64,000 nucleotides of DNA from an uncultured Bacteroides sp. (GCF_963675905.1 NZ_OY780936.1:806001-870000); one strand, 5' to 3'. Positions 1 to 9,433 are shown, numbered from the stretch's first letter. Numbers and translations are program-made. The notes: generated by a model not told the origin, from the sequence alone.

Positions 1-2
1 AT

Positions 3-560
3 GAAAAAGCTGAATTGACGGATTTTAGTGTGTCCCCTGAGCAATGGGGTAATTTCCTTTGTACTATATTCGATGAGTGGGTTCGTGAAGATGTAGGCAA
101 TTATTATATTCAGCTTTTCGATTCAACTTTAGCCAATTGGATTGGTGAACAGCCCGGTGTTTGTTCTATGGCAAAGAACTGTGGCCATGCCGGCGTAATG
201 GAATATAACGGAGATGTTTATTCCTGCGACCATTTTGTCTTCCCGGAGTATAAATTAGGTAACTTATATTCAAATACTCTGGTTGAAATGATGTATAGCG
301 ATAAGCAGACAAAATTTGGTGAAGCTAAATCAAAGACTCTGCCTACACAGTGTAAAGAGTGCGAATTCTTGTTTGCCTGCAATGGGGAGTGTCCCAAAAA
401 TCGTTTTACTTTTACCGAAACTGGCGAACCGGGATTAAATTATTTGTGTAAAGGTTATCACAAGTTCTTTAAACATATAGCACCTTATATGGATTTTATG
501 AAAAATGAGCTTATGAATGAACGACCTCCTGCAAATGTAATGGAATGGATTAAAGAGTAG
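3..560 (+). CDS. Anaerobic sulfatase-maturating enzyme-like radical SAM protein, C-terminal part (5' cut by window edge)
   Basis: The reading frame is open to the left edge, so only the last ~186 residues are present. The visible part is a SPASM-type auxiliary iron-sulfur domain: cysteines in CSMAKNCGHAG, YSCDHFVFPE, CKECEFLFACNGECPKNR and YLCKGY follow the spacing of sulfatase-maturase (anSME) C termini. Enzymes of this family oxidise a Cys or Ser of sulfatases to formylglycine in the cytoplasm, using S-adenosylmethionine. The radical SAM core (CxxxCxxC) must lie upstream of the window. A strong terminator follows at 687-730. The anSME assignment is good, but other SPASM peptide-modifying enzymes cannot be fully excluded without the N-terminal half. 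Confidence 0.85.
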   Translation, partial: EKAELTDFSVSPEQWGNFLCTIFDEWVREDVGNYYIQLFDSTLANWIGEQPGVCSMAKNCGHAGVMEYNGDVYSCDHFVFPEYKLGNLYSNTLVEMMYSDKQTKFGEAKSKTLPTQCKECEFLFACNGECPKNRFTFTETGEPGLNYLCKGYHKFFKHIAPYMDFMKNELMNERPPANVMEWIKE

Positions 561-686
561 GGCATCTGAAATGTTTCAATTTGTATATAAGGTCAAAAAG
601 ATGAAGCTCTTCAAAAAGTAAAATAGAGTCTCTTAGAATTGAATATTTGAAAAAGGTCTCAGTTATAGATCTGGAAGAAAAGAAAT

Positions 687-730
687 AAAAAGATGGGGTT
701 GTTCTGAATTGAACAATTCCATCTTTTTTA
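687..730 (+). terminator. Rho-independent terminator of the maturase gene
   Basis: The arms AAAAAGATGG(GG)TTGTTC and GAACAA(TT)CCATCTTTTT pair over about 18 bp with two G-T wobbles and a 6-nt loop, ending in a T run. No gene is visible in the rest of 561-880. Confidence 0.85.
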
Positions 731-880
731 TGTGAAATTGCATAGTAAAAAACAAATGAGAACATTTTTTATTTCATTTTGTTCTCTCTATAATGGATTA
801 TTTTGCAGGCACATAGATGTAAATAATAAATTTCTGTATTATAATATATATTATCAGTTTTAATCTAAATCTTATAGATC

Positions 881-1558
881 ATGAAAAACATCATTCAACT
901 AATGCTTTTTGCATTTTTATTAATCTCTTGTGGAGGCAAACAGTCTCAGAAGCAAGGAGAACAATCGGCAGATGCAACTTCAGAAACAGCAGTCAAAAAT
1001 GAATCAAATCTCTTGGCAAAGAAAAAGTATCCTATAGAAAAGGGGATAATCCATCAAAAGATAAATGCAGCCGGCTTTGAAACTACACCTGTAATTTACT
1101 TTGATAAATGGGGAGATTGGCAAGCAACAGAGTCTTCTGTAGAGATGGAAATTATGGGAGTGAAAGGTGGTAGTCACAGCCTTAATATTGTTAAGGGTGA
1201 TGAACACTGGGATATTGATTTAACTGAAAAGAAAGGTAGATATTATAAGCTTACAGCAAAGATTAATGATCTGGGAGTCGATATTAATACGTTAAGTAAA
1301 GAGATGATGAAAGAAATGAAGATAGAAGATTTGGGTGAAGAGACTTTCCTTGGCTATAAATGCAAAAAACTGAAGGTTAAGAACGACAAGATGAAGATGA
1401 ATATGACTTATTTGACCTATGGTAACCTTATGATGAAAATGGATGGCGAAGCAATGGGCATTAAAACGAAGATGGAGGTTACTAAAATAGAAACTGCTAC
1501 TCCGCCGGCTGAGAAATTTAATGTACCAAAAGGGGTGAAAATAGAAGGTGAGAAATAG
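881..1558 (+). CDS. Small lipoprotein of unknown function
   Basis: 225 residues. It starts with a signal peptide ending in a lipobox (LLISC, Cys at residue 17), followed by a Ser/Gln/Glu-rich linker, so it is predicted to be lipid-anchored, probably to the outer membrane. The rest is a lysine- and methionine-rich, mostly beta-type domain with no catalytic motif I can name. The fold pattern (repeated VEMEIMG, KMKMNMTYLTYGNLMMKMDG) recalls DUF4412-like lipoproteins, but that is only a guess. It has its own terminator at 1614-1648 and appears to be monocistronic. Confidence 0.75.
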   Translation: MKNIIQLMLFAFLLISCGGKQSQKQGEQSADATSETAVKNESNLLAKKKYPIEKGIIHQKINAAGFETTPVIYFDKWGDWQATESSVEMEIMGVKGGSHSLNIVKGDEHWDIDLTEKKGRYYKLTAKINDLGVDINTLSKEMMKEMKIEDLGEETFLGYKCKKLKVKNDKMKMNMTYLTYGNLMMKMDGEAMGIKTKMEVTKIETATPPAEKFNVPKGVKIEGEK

Positions 1559-1613
1559 TAATTTATTGTTTGCTAAAATTATATGAGAATACCTCATAAT
1601 TATAGTAACATGG

Positions 1614-1648
1614 AAAGGAACTGGTTTTATGAACTGGTTCCTTTTTTA
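1614..1648 (+). terminator. Rho-independent terminator after the lipoprotein gene
   Basis: AAAGGAACTGGTT and AACTGGTTCCTTT form a 13-bp stem with two wobble pairs around a 5-nt loop, followed by six Ts. Confidence 0.85.
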
Positions 1649-1781
1649 TTATGAAAAATGCCTTCTGAATGGCTCTTTTTTAAGTTTTATGAGGAAAAAA
1701 CGTGAAATGTAACGTAGGGAAAAGCATTTGTTATATTGAAGCAAAGAATGTAATGTATAGAAAAGTGTGTGTGTTATAATC

Positions 1782-1815
1782 TTGTTATTCAAAGTCGAAT
1801 TGTGAGGTATATTTG
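1782..1815 (+). promoter_or_regulatory. Promoter of the xylan operon
   Basis: TATATTTG at 1808-1815 matches the Bacteroides -7 element (TAnnTTTG). A partial -33 (TTG, 1782-1784) lies upstream at slightly long spacing (23 bp). The start would fall about 45 bp before the transporter ATG. Confidence 0.5.
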
Positions 1816-1868
1816 TGCAAAGGAAAAATGATTAGCCTTAATTTAGAAATTTAAATAGAATAGCTTTT

Positions 1869-3362
1869 ATGAATGCACAAAGTCAAAAAGTGTCGATGCT
1901 AGAAAAAGTCGGCTACAGTTTGGGAGATTGTTCTGCCAATCTGGTGTTCCAAATGATGATGATTTACCAGACCAAATTTTATACGGATGTTTTTGGTCTT
2001 GAAGGTGCTGTTGCAGGAACAGTAATGCTGGTTGCTCGTATTGCCGATGCATTTGTCGATCCAACAGTCGGAATCTTGTCCGACAGAACAAAATCTCGTT
2101 ATGGTAAATTCCGTCCATGGGTATTATGGACAGCGTTACCTTTTATGGTATTTTATATACTTGCTTTTACCAATCCTGGTATTCAGGACAAAGGTTTAGT
2201 GGCGCTTTACGCAACAATCTCTTATACACTGCTGATGTCCATCTATTCATTTAATAACACCCCTTATTCTTCGTTGGGAGGAGTAATGAGTAGTGATATA
2301 AAAGAACGTACCAGTATAACATCAATTCGTTTTGTTGCAGCAACCATTGCACAGTTTGTGGTTCAGGGATTAACACTTCCACTTGTTCGCAAATTCTCTG
2401 CGGGAGGAAGCATTGGACATGGCTGGTTCTGTACCGTTAGTATTTTTGCTGTTATTGGTTTCATCTTTTTAATAATAGCCTTCCTTTCAGCCCGTGAACG
2501 TATTACACCTCCACCTAGTCAGAAAACAAATATCAGACAAGATCTTAAAGATGTTGTAGCCAGTATTCCATGGCGTGCAATGTTTATTCTCACTCTGTTT
2601 ATTTTCATAACATTGGCAATGTGGGGAAGTGCGATGAATTACTATTTTGAAAATTATGTTGATGCTAATGCTCTTTATGCTTTTCTTGGTAAACTAGGAT
2701 TGGTGGCAACAACATCTTCCGATGGTGTTCTTCATACAGTTCTAAATGCATTCGGACTCATAGTAAGTGGTCCGGATAAAGCTTATGAAGTAGGTTTTGG
2801 TGTATTTAACATGCTTGGAGCATTAGTGCAGTTCTTTGGCGTTATTTTCTTATCCGGCTTTTTGGCTAACCGCTATGGAAAGAAACAAGTCTTTATTGTT
2901 TGTCTGGCTTTAACTACATTATTTACGGCTATGTTCTATTTCCCAGGAAAGAAAGATGTAGAATTTATGTTCTTACTCAACTTCTTAAAGAGTTTGGCGT
3001 ATGCACCAACCGTACCTTTATTGTGGGCAATGATAGCCGATGTGGCCGATTATTCTGAGTATGTAAATCACCGCCGGGCTACCGGACTGGTTTTTGCAGG
3101 TGTTGTTTTCGCTTTAAAAGCCGGACTTGGTATTGGTGGAGCTATTTTAGGTTTCTTACTTTCAGGATTTGGTTATGTATCTGGAGCAGGTGTTAATCAA
3201 AGTGATACAGCGATAAATGGTATACTCCTTTCATCAAGTCTTATCCCGGCAACAACATTCTTTATAGGTGTTTTAGCACTTTATTTCTACCCAATCACTA
3301 AGAAGTATAATCAGAAAATGCAGGCAGAATTACTTGTGTATAGAAGTGAATCAGAAAAATAA
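1869..3362 (+). CDS. GPH-family (MelB-like) sugar:cation symporter, probable xylo-oligosaccharide transporter
   Basis: 497 residues with about 12 hydrophobic segments. The N terminus ([17 protein letters not shown]) and the conserved [28 protein letters not shown] block are hallmarks of the glycoside-pentoside-hexuronide symporters, where the Asp residues coordinate the coupling cation. It sits in the inner membrane and would import short xylo-oligosaccharides with Na+ or H+. It is the first gene of an operon with a GH10 xylanase (17 bp downstream), GH43 and GH39, which is the basis for the substrate. Related transporters sit next to xylanases in other Bacteroidota. The ATG at 1869 gives a normal cytoplasmic N terminus. 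Confidence 0.9.
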   Translation: MNAQSQKVSMLEKVGYSLGDCSANLVFQMMMIYQTKFYTDVFGLEGAVAGTVMLVARIADAFVDPTVGILSDRTKSRYGKFRPWVLWTALPFMVFYILAFTNPGIQDKGLVALYATISYTLLMSIYSFNNTPYSSLGGVMSSDIKERTSITSIRFVAATIAQFVVQGLTLPLVRKFSAGGSIGHGWFCTVSIFAVIGFIFLIIAFLSARERITPPPSQKTNIRQDLKDVVASIPWRAMFILTLFIFITLAMWGSAMNYYFENYVDANALYAFLGKLGLVATTSSDGVLHTVLNAFGLIVSGPDKAYEVGFGVFNMLGALVQFFGVIFLSGFLANRYGKKQVFIVCLALTTLFTAMFYFPGKKDVEFMFLLNFLKSLAYAPTVPLLWAMIADVADYSEYVNHRRATGLVFAGVVFALKAGLGIGGAILGFLLSGFGYVSGAGVNQSDTAINGILLSSSLIPATTFFIGVLALYFYPITKKYNQKMQAELLVYRSESEK

Positions 3363-3379
3363 TTTGTAATTTAGTTATC

Positions 3380-4507
3380 ATGAAATTAAAATATTTAACC
3401 CCCTTATTATTAATTGCAGTTCTTTCTATGAGCTGTAAGGCAATTAATCAGCCGGCTGATTCAAATTCAGGTCCTGGTTTAAAAGATGTAGCTGGTAAAC
3501 ATTTCCTTATTGGAGCAGCTGTAAGCGTAAGGCAAATTGCCGGTATGGACCCCAATGCAACGAAGCTTATTAAGAAGCATTTCAATTCTATTGTTGCCGA
3601 GAATTGCATGAAATCGGAAGTCATTCATCCAACTGAAGATACCTACAACTTTACTGCTGCCGATGCATTGGTAAAGTTTGGAGAAGAAAATAAAATGGCA
3701 ATCATTGGCCACTGTCTGATTTGGCATTCACAGTTATCTCCCTGGTTCTGTGTTGACAAAGATGGAAACAATGTTTCTCCGGAAGTGTTGAAAGAACGCG
3801 TGAAAAATCATATTTCCACAATCGTAAGTCGTTATAAAGGCAAGATTAAAGGTTGGGATGTAGTGAATGAAGCCATTGAATCAGATGGATCATGGCGCAA
3901 AACCAAATTTTATGAAATTTTAGGTGAAGAGTATATTCCTTTAGCTTTTCAGTATGCACACGAAGCCGATCCTAATGTAGAATTGTATTACAATGATTAT
4001 GGTATGAATGCAAAAGGAAAGCGTGACAAAGTTGTGGAGCTGGTAAACAGTATGAAGAAAAAAGGACTCCGCATAGATGCAATTGGTATGCAAGGACACG
4101 TAGGTATGGACTATCCTGCTTTAGATGAGTTCGAAGAAAGCATTAAAAGCTTTAGCAGTACAGGTGCAAAGGTTATGATTACGGAGTGGGATATGAGTGC
4201 TTTACCTACTGTAAATATGAGTGCCAATGTTGCGGATATGGTTACTTATAAGAAAGAAATGAATCCTTATCCAAACGGACTTCCCGATTCTGTTTCATTG
4301 GAATGGAATAATCGTATGGAGAAATTCTTTAATTTGTTTATTAAGTATTCCGATGTTATATCACGTGTTACTGCATGGGGAATTACAGATGGTGATTCAT
4401 GGAAAAACGGCTTCCCTGTAAGAGGTAGAACCGATTACCCATTGTTGTTCGACCGTAATTATAACCCGAAACCATTTATTAATAAGATTTTAAACAGCTC
4501 AAAATAA
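3380..4507 (+). CDS. xylI: Endo-1,4-beta-xylanase, GH10 lipoprotein
   Basis: 375 residues, a lipobox at [10 protein letters not shown] (Cys at residue 19), then a complete GH10 TIM barrel. The acid/base Glu is in [10 protein letters not shown] (about residue 162) and the nucleophile Glu in MITEWDMS (about residue 268); the substrate-binding block [13 protein letters not shown] is also present. It cleaves internal beta-1,4-xylosyl links of xylan and is probably anchored in the cell envelope. No carbohydrate-binding module is present. Length and gene order, with a GH43 gene 6 bp downstream, match the xylI-xsa pair described from Bacteroides ovatus. The symbol is given by that resemblance, not by an alignment. 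Confidence 0.93.
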   Translation: MKLKYLTPLLLIAVLSMSCKAINQPADSNSGPGLKDVAGKHFLIGAAVSVRQIAGMDPNATKLIKKHFNSIVAENCMKSEVIHPTEDTYNFTAADALVKFGEENKMAIIGHCLIWHSQLSPWFCVDKDGNNVSPEVLKERVKNHISTIVSRYKGKIKGWDVVNEAIESDGSWRKTKFYEILGEEYIPLAFQYAHEADPNVELYYNDYGMNAKGKRDKVVELVNSMKKKGLRIDAIGMQGHVGMDYPALDEFEESIKSFSSTGAKVMITEWDMSALPTVNMSANVADMVTYKKEMNPYPNGLPDSVSLEWNNRMEKFFNLFIKYSDVISRVTAWGITDGDSWKNGFPVRGRTDYPLLFDRNYNPKPFINKILNSSK

Positions 4508-4513
4508 ACAATT

Positions 4514-5479
4514 ATGAAAGATGTAAGATATTTAGTTGAGAATGATTACATGGCAGATCCGGCCGTACATGTATTTAACGATAGATTGTATATATACCCA
4601 TCTCATGACTGGGAATCAGGGATTCCGGAAAATGATAATGGCGATCATTTTGATATGCGCGATTATCATGTGTTTTCTACAGATGATGTGATGAACGGTG
4701 AGATTAAAGATCATGGTGTGGTACTGAAGGTAGAAGATATTCCATGGGCCGGACGTCAGCTTTGGGACTGCGATGTAGCTTACAAAGACGGAAAATATTA
4801 CATGTACTTTCCGCTAAAAGATAAGAATGATGTTTTTCACATTGGTGTTGCTGTGAGCGATTGTCCTGAAGGTCCGTTTGTTCCTCAATCAGATCCAATA
4901 AAAGGGAGCTACAGCATTGATCCTGCCATATTAGATGATGGTGACGGAAATTATTATATGTATTTTGGTGGCTTGTGGGGTGGTCAGCTTCAGCGTTATC
5001 GTGATAACAAAGCATTGGAATGTGCAATATTTCCCGCTGATAACGAATCTGCTATTCCTTCACGTGTAGTGAAATTGAGTAAAGATATGCTTGAATTTGC
5101 AGAAGAGCCAAAACCTGTTGTTATTCAGGATGAAACCGGTAAGCCACTGACTGCAGGCGATAACGAACGTCGTTTTTTTGAAGCTTCATGGGTGCATAAA
5201 TACAACGGGAAATATTATTTCTCTTATTCAACAGGTGATACACATTTATTGTGTTATGCAATTGGTGATAACCCTTACGGACCATTTGTTTATCAGGGTG
5301 TTATATTGCAACCGGTTGTAGGATGGACCACTCACCATGCAATAGCCGAGTACAAAGGTAAATGGTATTTATTCCACCACGATTGTGTTCCTTCAAATGG
5401 TCAAACATGGCTTCGCAGCCTCAAAGTTTGCGAATTAGAATACACGCAGGATGGAAAAATAAAAACAGTGAATGAATAA
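4514..5479 (+). CDS. xsa: GH43 beta-xylosidase / alpha-L-arabinofuranosidase, no signal peptide
   Basis: 321 residues forming a single five-bladed beta-propeller. The general base Asp is near the start (NDYMADPAVHV), the modulating Asp in GSYSIDPAILDD and the acid Glu in RRFFEASWVHK (about residue 222). There is no signal peptide, so it should act in the cytoplasm on xylobiose and arabinoxylo-oligosaccharides brought in by the symporter two genes upstream. Size and position directly after the GH10 gene fit the bifunctional xylosidase/arabinosidase Xsa of B. ovatus. The balance of xylosidase and arabinofuranosidase activity cannot be read from the sequence. Confidence 0.9.
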   Translation: MKDVRYLVENDYMADPAVHVFNDRLYIYPSHDWESGIPENDNGDHFDMRDYHVFSTDDVMNGEIKDHGVVLKVEDIPWAGRQLWDCDVAYKDGKYYMYFPLKDKNDVFHIGVAVSDCPEGPFVPQSDPIKGSYSIDPAILDDGDGNYYMYFGGLWGGQLQRYRDNKALECAIFPADNESAIPSRVVKLSKDMLEFAEEPKPVVIQDETGKPLTAGDNERRFFEASWVHKYNGKYYFSYSTGDTHLLCYAIGDNPYGPFVYQGVILQPVVGWTTHHAIAEYKGKWYLFHHDCVPSNGQTWLRSLKVCELEYTQDGKIKTVNE

Positions 5480-5507
5480 ACTTTGAATTTAGAGTCTTTA
5501 AGTTTAT

Positions 5508-5591
5508 GCGCGGGCAATGATATCGTTTTTTTTGTTTTATAGAGGTTAAATTAGTGTTATTGGTTAGATAAAATTGCCCGCGCTTGTTTTT
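5508..5591 (+). terminator. Widely spaced 11-bp inverted repeat between GH43 and GH39 genes
   Basis: GCGCGGGCAAT (5508-5518) and ATTGCCCGCGC (5573-5583) are perfect inverted copies separated by 54 nt and followed by TTGTTTTTT. They could form a long-loop terminator or a regulatory RNA structure. The GC-rich arms stand out in AT-rich DNA. Confidence 0.5.
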
Positions 5592-5644
5592 TGACTAATA
5601 CATTAGTACAAATACATTATAACTACATATCTGAAACATTTTGT

Positions 5645-5652
5645 TACCTTTG
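5645..5652 (+). promoter_or_regulatory. -7 promoter element of the GH39 gene
   Basis: TACCTTTG matches TAnnTTTG exactly. With a start point about 7 nt downstream it leaves a short leader to the ATG at 5681 and supports that start over the upstream TTG/ATG codons. No clear -33 box is seen. Confidence 0.5.
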
Positions 5653-5680
5653 TTTATGATATTTGATGTATGTTTGTGCT

Positions 5681-7330
5681 ATGAAAAATATTAAACCTAA
5701 AAATCTTATGCCTACATTCTATTATGTAAAACCAAATCTATTAAAGTATTTATTACTGATTCTCTTTTTATCTGTTTTACAAAACTCATATTCAGCACCT
5801 CCTGTAAAAAAGAAACAGATAGCCAAATTAAATACGAGAGAAATTATAGTCGACTTTTCGAAAGAAAAAGGTGCACTTTGCAAAACTCCATTAGAATGTA
5901 TTGGAGCTGGTCGTGCCAATGAAGGTCTACGTGCCGACTGGCAGCAACAGCTGGCTTATGTAAAGAACGCGTGCGATTTTAAATATATCCGTATGCATGG
6001 TTTGCTGTCCGACGATATGGGTGTTTACCGGGAAGATAAAAAAGGAAACCCTGAATATAACTTTCAGTACATCGATGCTTTATACGACTATCTACTGAGC
6101 ATAAAAATAAAACCTTTCGTGGAACTGGGTTTTATGCCTTCTGCTTTGGCCAGTGGCTCTAAAACAATTTTCTGGTGGAGAGGAAATGTTACTCCTCCTA
6201 AGGATTATAATAAATGGGAGGATTTAATTCGCAATCTTACGCTTCATTTTACAGAACGTTATGGCGCCGACGAAGTTAAAACATGGTATTTTGAAGTGTG
6301 GAATGAACCAAACCTCGATGGATTCTGGGCAGGAACACAAGAGGAATATTTTAAATTATACAGATATGCTGTAAAAGCTATTAAATCTGTAAATAAAGAA
6401 TATAGAGTAGGAGGCCCGGCTACAGCAGGTGCTGCATGGGTACCGGAAATGATTGATTTCTGCAATAAGAATTCGCTTCCCCTGGATTTTATCAGCACTC
6501 ATACTTATGGTGTAAAGCAAGGTTATCTTGACGAATTTGGCAATTCGGGTACTGTGCTAAGTCAGGATCCAATGGCAGTTACCAGTGATATGTTGAATTC
6601 ACGCAAACAAATATCAGCATCTGCTATGCCCGGTTTGGAGTTACATTATACCGAATGGAGCGCATCTTACACACCTTCCGACCCTATACACGACAGTTAT
6701 CATGAGGCTTCTTATGTACTCGATAAAATTAAGAAGGTAGGAGCGGCAGCCAACTCAATGTCTTATTGGGTATTTACAGATATTTTTGAAGAAGCCGGTC
6801 CACGTTTCACACCTTTCCATGGCGGATTCGGACTTTTAAATACTCAGGGTATCAATAAACCGGCTTTCTATTCCTTTAAATTCATAAATCAATTAGGAGA
6901 TACTGAGCTAATTAATAACGATCCATCTTCCTGGGCATGCAAAGACTCAAAAGGAAATATTCAGGTGCTTTTATGGGATTTTACCAATACGCATCCGGGC
7001 GATTCTGTAAATAATCAGGTATATTATGTTCGGGACTTACCTGCTAAGGCGAAAGGAAAGGTGAAAATAAATGTTTCCAATGTTCCCGATGGCGATTATA
7101 CACTCGAAATATATAAAGTGGGTTATCGGTCAAACGATAGTTATACCACTTATCTGGATATGGGCAAACCGGCTCAGCTTACAAAACAACAGGTTGAACA
7201 GATAAAGAAGCTTAATGACGGCTCACCTGTTTCTTCCGAGAAAGTAACGGTGGAACAGGGCTCTGTATTTTCCAAGGAACTTGATATTCGCGAAAATGAT
7301 GTTTATTTAATGAAGTTGGTTAGGTTATAA
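5681..7330 (+). CDS. Beta-xylosidase, GH39, exported
   Basis: About 549 residues from the chosen ATG. The start at 5681 gives a basic N-region followed by the hydrophobic core LLKYLLLILFLSVLQ, a plausible export signal. The GH39 catalytic residues are visible: acid/base Glu in WYFEVWNEPN (about residue 208) and nucleophile Glu in LHYTEWSASY (about residue 325). The C-terminal ~150 residues look like the beta-sandwich usual in the family. It would release xylose from the ends of xylo-oligosaccharides in the periplasm. It may be read from its own promoter as well as from the upstream operon. The IS3 element begins about 25 bp after its stop codon, so nothing of the gene is lost. Confidence 0.9.
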   Translation: MKNIKPKNLMPTFYYVKPNLLKYLLLILFLSVLQNSYSAPPVKKKQIAKLNTREIIVDFSKEKGALCKTPLECIGAGRANEGLRADWQQQLAYVKNACDFKYIRMHGLLSDDMGVYREDKKGNPEYNFQYIDALYDYLLSIKIKPFVELGFMPSALASGSKTIFWWRGNVTPPKDYNKWEDLIRNLTLHFTERYGADEVKTWYFEVWNEPNLDGFWAGTQEEYFKLYRYAVKAIKSVNKEYRVGGPATAGAAWVPEMIDFCNKNSLPLDFISTHTYGVKQGYLDEFGNSGTVLSQDPMAVTSDMLNSRKQISASAMPGLELHYTEWSASYTPSDPIHDSYHEASYVLDKIKKVGAAANSMSYWVFTDIFEEAGPRFTPFHGGFGLLNTQGINKPAFYSFKFINQLGDTELINNDPSSWACKDSKGNIQVLLWDFTNTHPGDSVNNQVYYVRDLPAKAKGKVKINVSNVPDGDYTLEIYKVGYRSNDSYTTYLDMGKPAQLTKQQVEQIKKLNDGSPVSSEKVTVEQGSVFSKELDIRENDVYLMKLVRL

Positions 7331-7393
7331 TAATTGGTCAGATTCAAATCTTTGTCTTACCCTAGAAAAAGTTGACTCTAAAAAGATTAAAAA

Positions 7394-7759
7394 ATGAGTC
7401 AATCAGAGAAAAGTCGTCGTCATTTCGATGACGCATTTAAAATGTCGGTGGTCGAAGAGGCCATCCAGGGTACACAGAGCAAGTATTCTTTGTGTAAGAA
7501 ATATTCCATCGCCAGTACTAGCACATTACGGAGTTGGATTCGTATATTTGCACCCGAATATGAATTGAATGATGTTTCCATGAAAAAGATCCCCGTTAGT
7601 GAAAACGAAGAAATCCTAGCCCTGCGTCGTGCGCTTCAAGAAAAAGAATTGTGCTTGAAACGTGAAAAGATGCGTGCTGATTTCTTAGATGAAATGATCA
7701 ATGTTGCAGAAGAAAAGTTCCAGCTTCCCATCCGAAAAAAAGCTGGCACCAAACGGTAA
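7394..7759 (+). CDS. IS3-family transposase OrfA (helix-turn-helix)
   Basis: 121 residues. The N-terminal half is a helix-turn-helix (RRHFDDAFKMSVVEEAIQG, SKYSLCKKYSIASTSTLRSWI) that binds the element ends. The second half (SENEEILALRRALQEKELCLKREKM) is a leucine-zipper-like coiled coil. Near its 3' end lies the run of seven A plus G, where ribosomes can slip back one base into orfB. Alone it would be the small regulatory or binding subunit. Confidence 0.9.
   Translation: MSQSEKSRRHFDDAFKMSVVEEAIQGTQSKYSLCKKYSIASTSTLRSWIRIFAPEYELNDVSMKKIPVSENEEILALRRALQEKELCLKREKMRADFLDEMINVAEEKFQLPIRKKAGTKR
7735..7742 (+). promoter_or_regulatory. Programmed -1 frameshift site of the IS
   Basis: A_AAA_AAA_G in the orfA frame (codons cga aaa aaa gct). 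Slipping back one base gives ...K-K-S-W-H-Q-T-V-K-Q-L..., which continues in frame into OrfB without a stop. This is the usual way IS3 elements make the OrfAB transposase. Confidence 0.8.
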
Positions 7760-8670
7760 AACAGCTTCACGCAAAGAGCCCATCTTATCGGGTGGGTGAT
7801 CTTTGCGCGCTGTTTGGTGCGTCTAAGCAAGCTTATTACAAACACGAAGATGAGAATATCGAACGCCTTGCCATCCCTCGTTTTATTATTGAGTTCGTAA
7901 GATATGTTCGAGAGGAGGATCCCGCTATCGGCGGCGAAAAGCTATGGGTGATGTATAGTCAATACTTCGGCAAACGTTATAGGATAGGTCGTGATGCTTT
8001 TTTAAAAGTGCTCAAGCGGTACAACCTGATGCTCAAGGCACCCAGAAAAAGTTGTCGTACCACAGACTCCACCCACGACTTGCCGACCTACCCCAATCTA
8101 ATTAAGGATTTGGCTATCACCCGTTCTAACCAAGTCTGGGTTAGTGATATTACCTATATCCGCTTGCGGGAAGACGATTTCTGTTTTCTCTCCTTGGTGA
8201 CAGATGCGTACGACCATGAAATCGTAGGTGCTTACGTCGGCCCTACGCTAGCCACTGTCCACACCATAGAAGCCCTTAAACAGGCTTGCAAGAAGAGAAA
8301 CATACAAAATACAGAAGGGCTGACTCATCATTCGGACCGAGGGGTGCAGTATGCCAGCTACATGTACGTAAATGAACTGAAACAAAAAGGAATAAGGATT
8401 AGTATGACGGAAAATGGAGACCCTAAAGAAAATGCAATAGCGGAAAGAGTAAATGGGATTCTCAAAAAGGAATTCCTTAACCAATATTCCTTTGAAACAA
8501 TCGAACTGGTTAGGCAAGCAGTGCAGCAGGCTGTCACATTCTACAATACTAGACGCCCCCACAGGAGTTTGGATATGCTTACTCCACAACAGGCTTTTGG
8601 AAAGACCGGAATAATCAAGAAACGATGGACAAGTTATAAAGATAAATACAGAGAAGCTTGCCTGCAATAA
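7741..8670 (+). CDS. IS3-family transposase OrfB (DDE integrase domain)
   Basis: About 310 residues counted from the frameshift site; a free-standing start could be near 7792. An HTH_21-like region (ASKQAYYKHE...EDPAIGGEKLW) precedes an rve integrase core. Catalytic acids are Asp in VWVSDITYI, Asp in HHSDRGVQYAS and Glu in PKENAIAERVNGILK. The C-terminal FYNTRRPHRSLDMLTPQQAF block is typical. The reading frame is -1 relative to OrfA. All catalytic residues are present. Confidence 0.92.
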   Translation, partial: SWHQTVKQLHAKSPSYRVGDLCALFGASKQAYYKHEDENIERLAIPRFIIEFVRYVREEDPAIGGEKLWVMYSQYFGKRYRIGRDAFLKVLKRYNLMLKAPRKSCRTTDSTHDLPTYPNLIKDLAITRSNQVWVSDITYIRLREDDFCFLSLVTDAYDHEIVGAYVGPTLATVHTIEALKQACKKRNIQNTEGLTHHSDRGVQYASYMYVNELKQKGIRISMTENGDPKENAIAERVNGILKKEFLNQYSFETIELVRQAVQQAVTFYNTRRPHRSLDMLTPQQAFGKTGIIKKRWTSYKDKYREACLQ

Positions 8671-8931
8671 AGAGAAAAAACTATCTTTGCTCTTGAAAGC
8701 AAAAAAATGATTCTACTAAGAATCCGAACGAGATAGGGAGAGAAGGCTGCGGACCTCTCTTCTCGTTTAAATATTTCAAGCTAAAGAAGACCTATCAACC
8801 ACAATTAGGGACTATAGAGAATTTAGTCAACCGAAGTTAGAGATTTAAATATAACCAGTCAACTCCAAAAAGGGGGAAGAACAAATTTAATCAACCTTTA
8901 TCAGGTTATTACACTTTGCATAGAAGTTTAT

Positions 8932-8939
8932 TACTTTTG
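8932..8939 (+). promoter_or_regulatory. -7 promoter element of the DUF2721 gene
   Basis: TACTTTTG matches TAnnTTTG; a TTTG at 8915-8918 is nearer than the normal -33 spacing. The ATG lies 55 bp downstream. Confidence 0.4.
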
Positions 8940-8994
8940 TGCAAAGATTTGATGTATTTATATCAAACTCGCGTAACTTAATAACAGAATAATT

Positions 8995-9384
8995 ATGGAA
9001 ATAGATTTAACCACTCCGGCTTTATTGTTCTCAGCTATATCGTTGATAATGCTAGCGTATACTAACCGATTTTTATCTTATGCCCAACTGGTACGTACTT
9101 TAAAAGAGCAATATGTAGCAAATCCCTCCTCGGTAAAGGCAGCACAGATTGCTAACCTGAAGAAGAGACTTTACCTGACGCGTGCCATGCAGTTTACGGG
9201 CATCAGTAGCTTGCTGCTTTGCGTTATTAGTATGTTTTTTGTATATATCGAATTACAACTTGTGTCAGTCTACATTTTCGGTCTGGCGCTGTTACTGTTG
9301 ATTATCTCGCTCACTATATCTATATATGAGATTTACATCTCTGTCAAAGCATTAGAATTGCATTTGAACGATATGGGAGAATAA
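8995..9384 (+). CDS. Small membrane protein, DUF2721 family
   Basis: 129 residues with three hydrophobic segments: TPALLFSAISLIMLAYTNRF, MQFTGISSLLLCVISMFFVYIE and LVSVYIFGLALLLLIISLTISIY. A charged stretch lies between the first two (LKKRLYLTRA). This matches the layout of the DUF2721 family of uncharacterised bacterial inner-membrane proteins, often 120-150 residues. No catalytic motif is seen. It is single, lying between the IS3 element and the repeat-bounded primase cassette. The left arm of that cassette begins 50 bp after its stop and may serve as its terminator. Confidence 0.75.
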   Translation: MEIDLTTPALLFSAISLIMLAYTNRFLSYAQLVRTLKEQYVANPSSVKAAQIANLKKRLYLTRAMQFTGISSLLLCVISMFFVYIELQLVSVYIFGLALLLLIISLTISIYEIYISVKALELHLNDMGE

Positions 9385-9433
9385 ATTCCCCAATATCTAA
9401 TAAATAGCCAATGCATTTATAAAAACTCTCTCT

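Larger units (their letters stand above)
7353..8883 (+). mobile_element. IS3-family insertion sequence
   Basis: It holds overlapping orfA and orfB joined by an A7G slippery site. The ends share TG..CTT..CCC then eight variable bases then GTTGACT: left 7353-7377, right on the other strand 8857-8883. This reads as an imperfect terminal inverted repeat starting TG and ending CA. The 185 bp after orfB contain several loose copies of TCAACC. I could not find a clear target duplication, so the limits are approximate. Both ORFs are intact, so the element may be active. It lies directly after the xylan operon. Confidence 0.75.

Noticed and set aside
5663-5680. Upstream TTG/ATG starts for the GH39 gene
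   Set aside because: They would fall at or next to the likely transcription start; the ATG at 5681 gives a better signal peptide and leader.
8796-8876. Several TCAACC repeats after orfB as a separate repeat family
   Set aside because: They lie inside the right end of the IS and are best read as transposase-binding sub-sites or chance similarity to the terminal GTTGACT.
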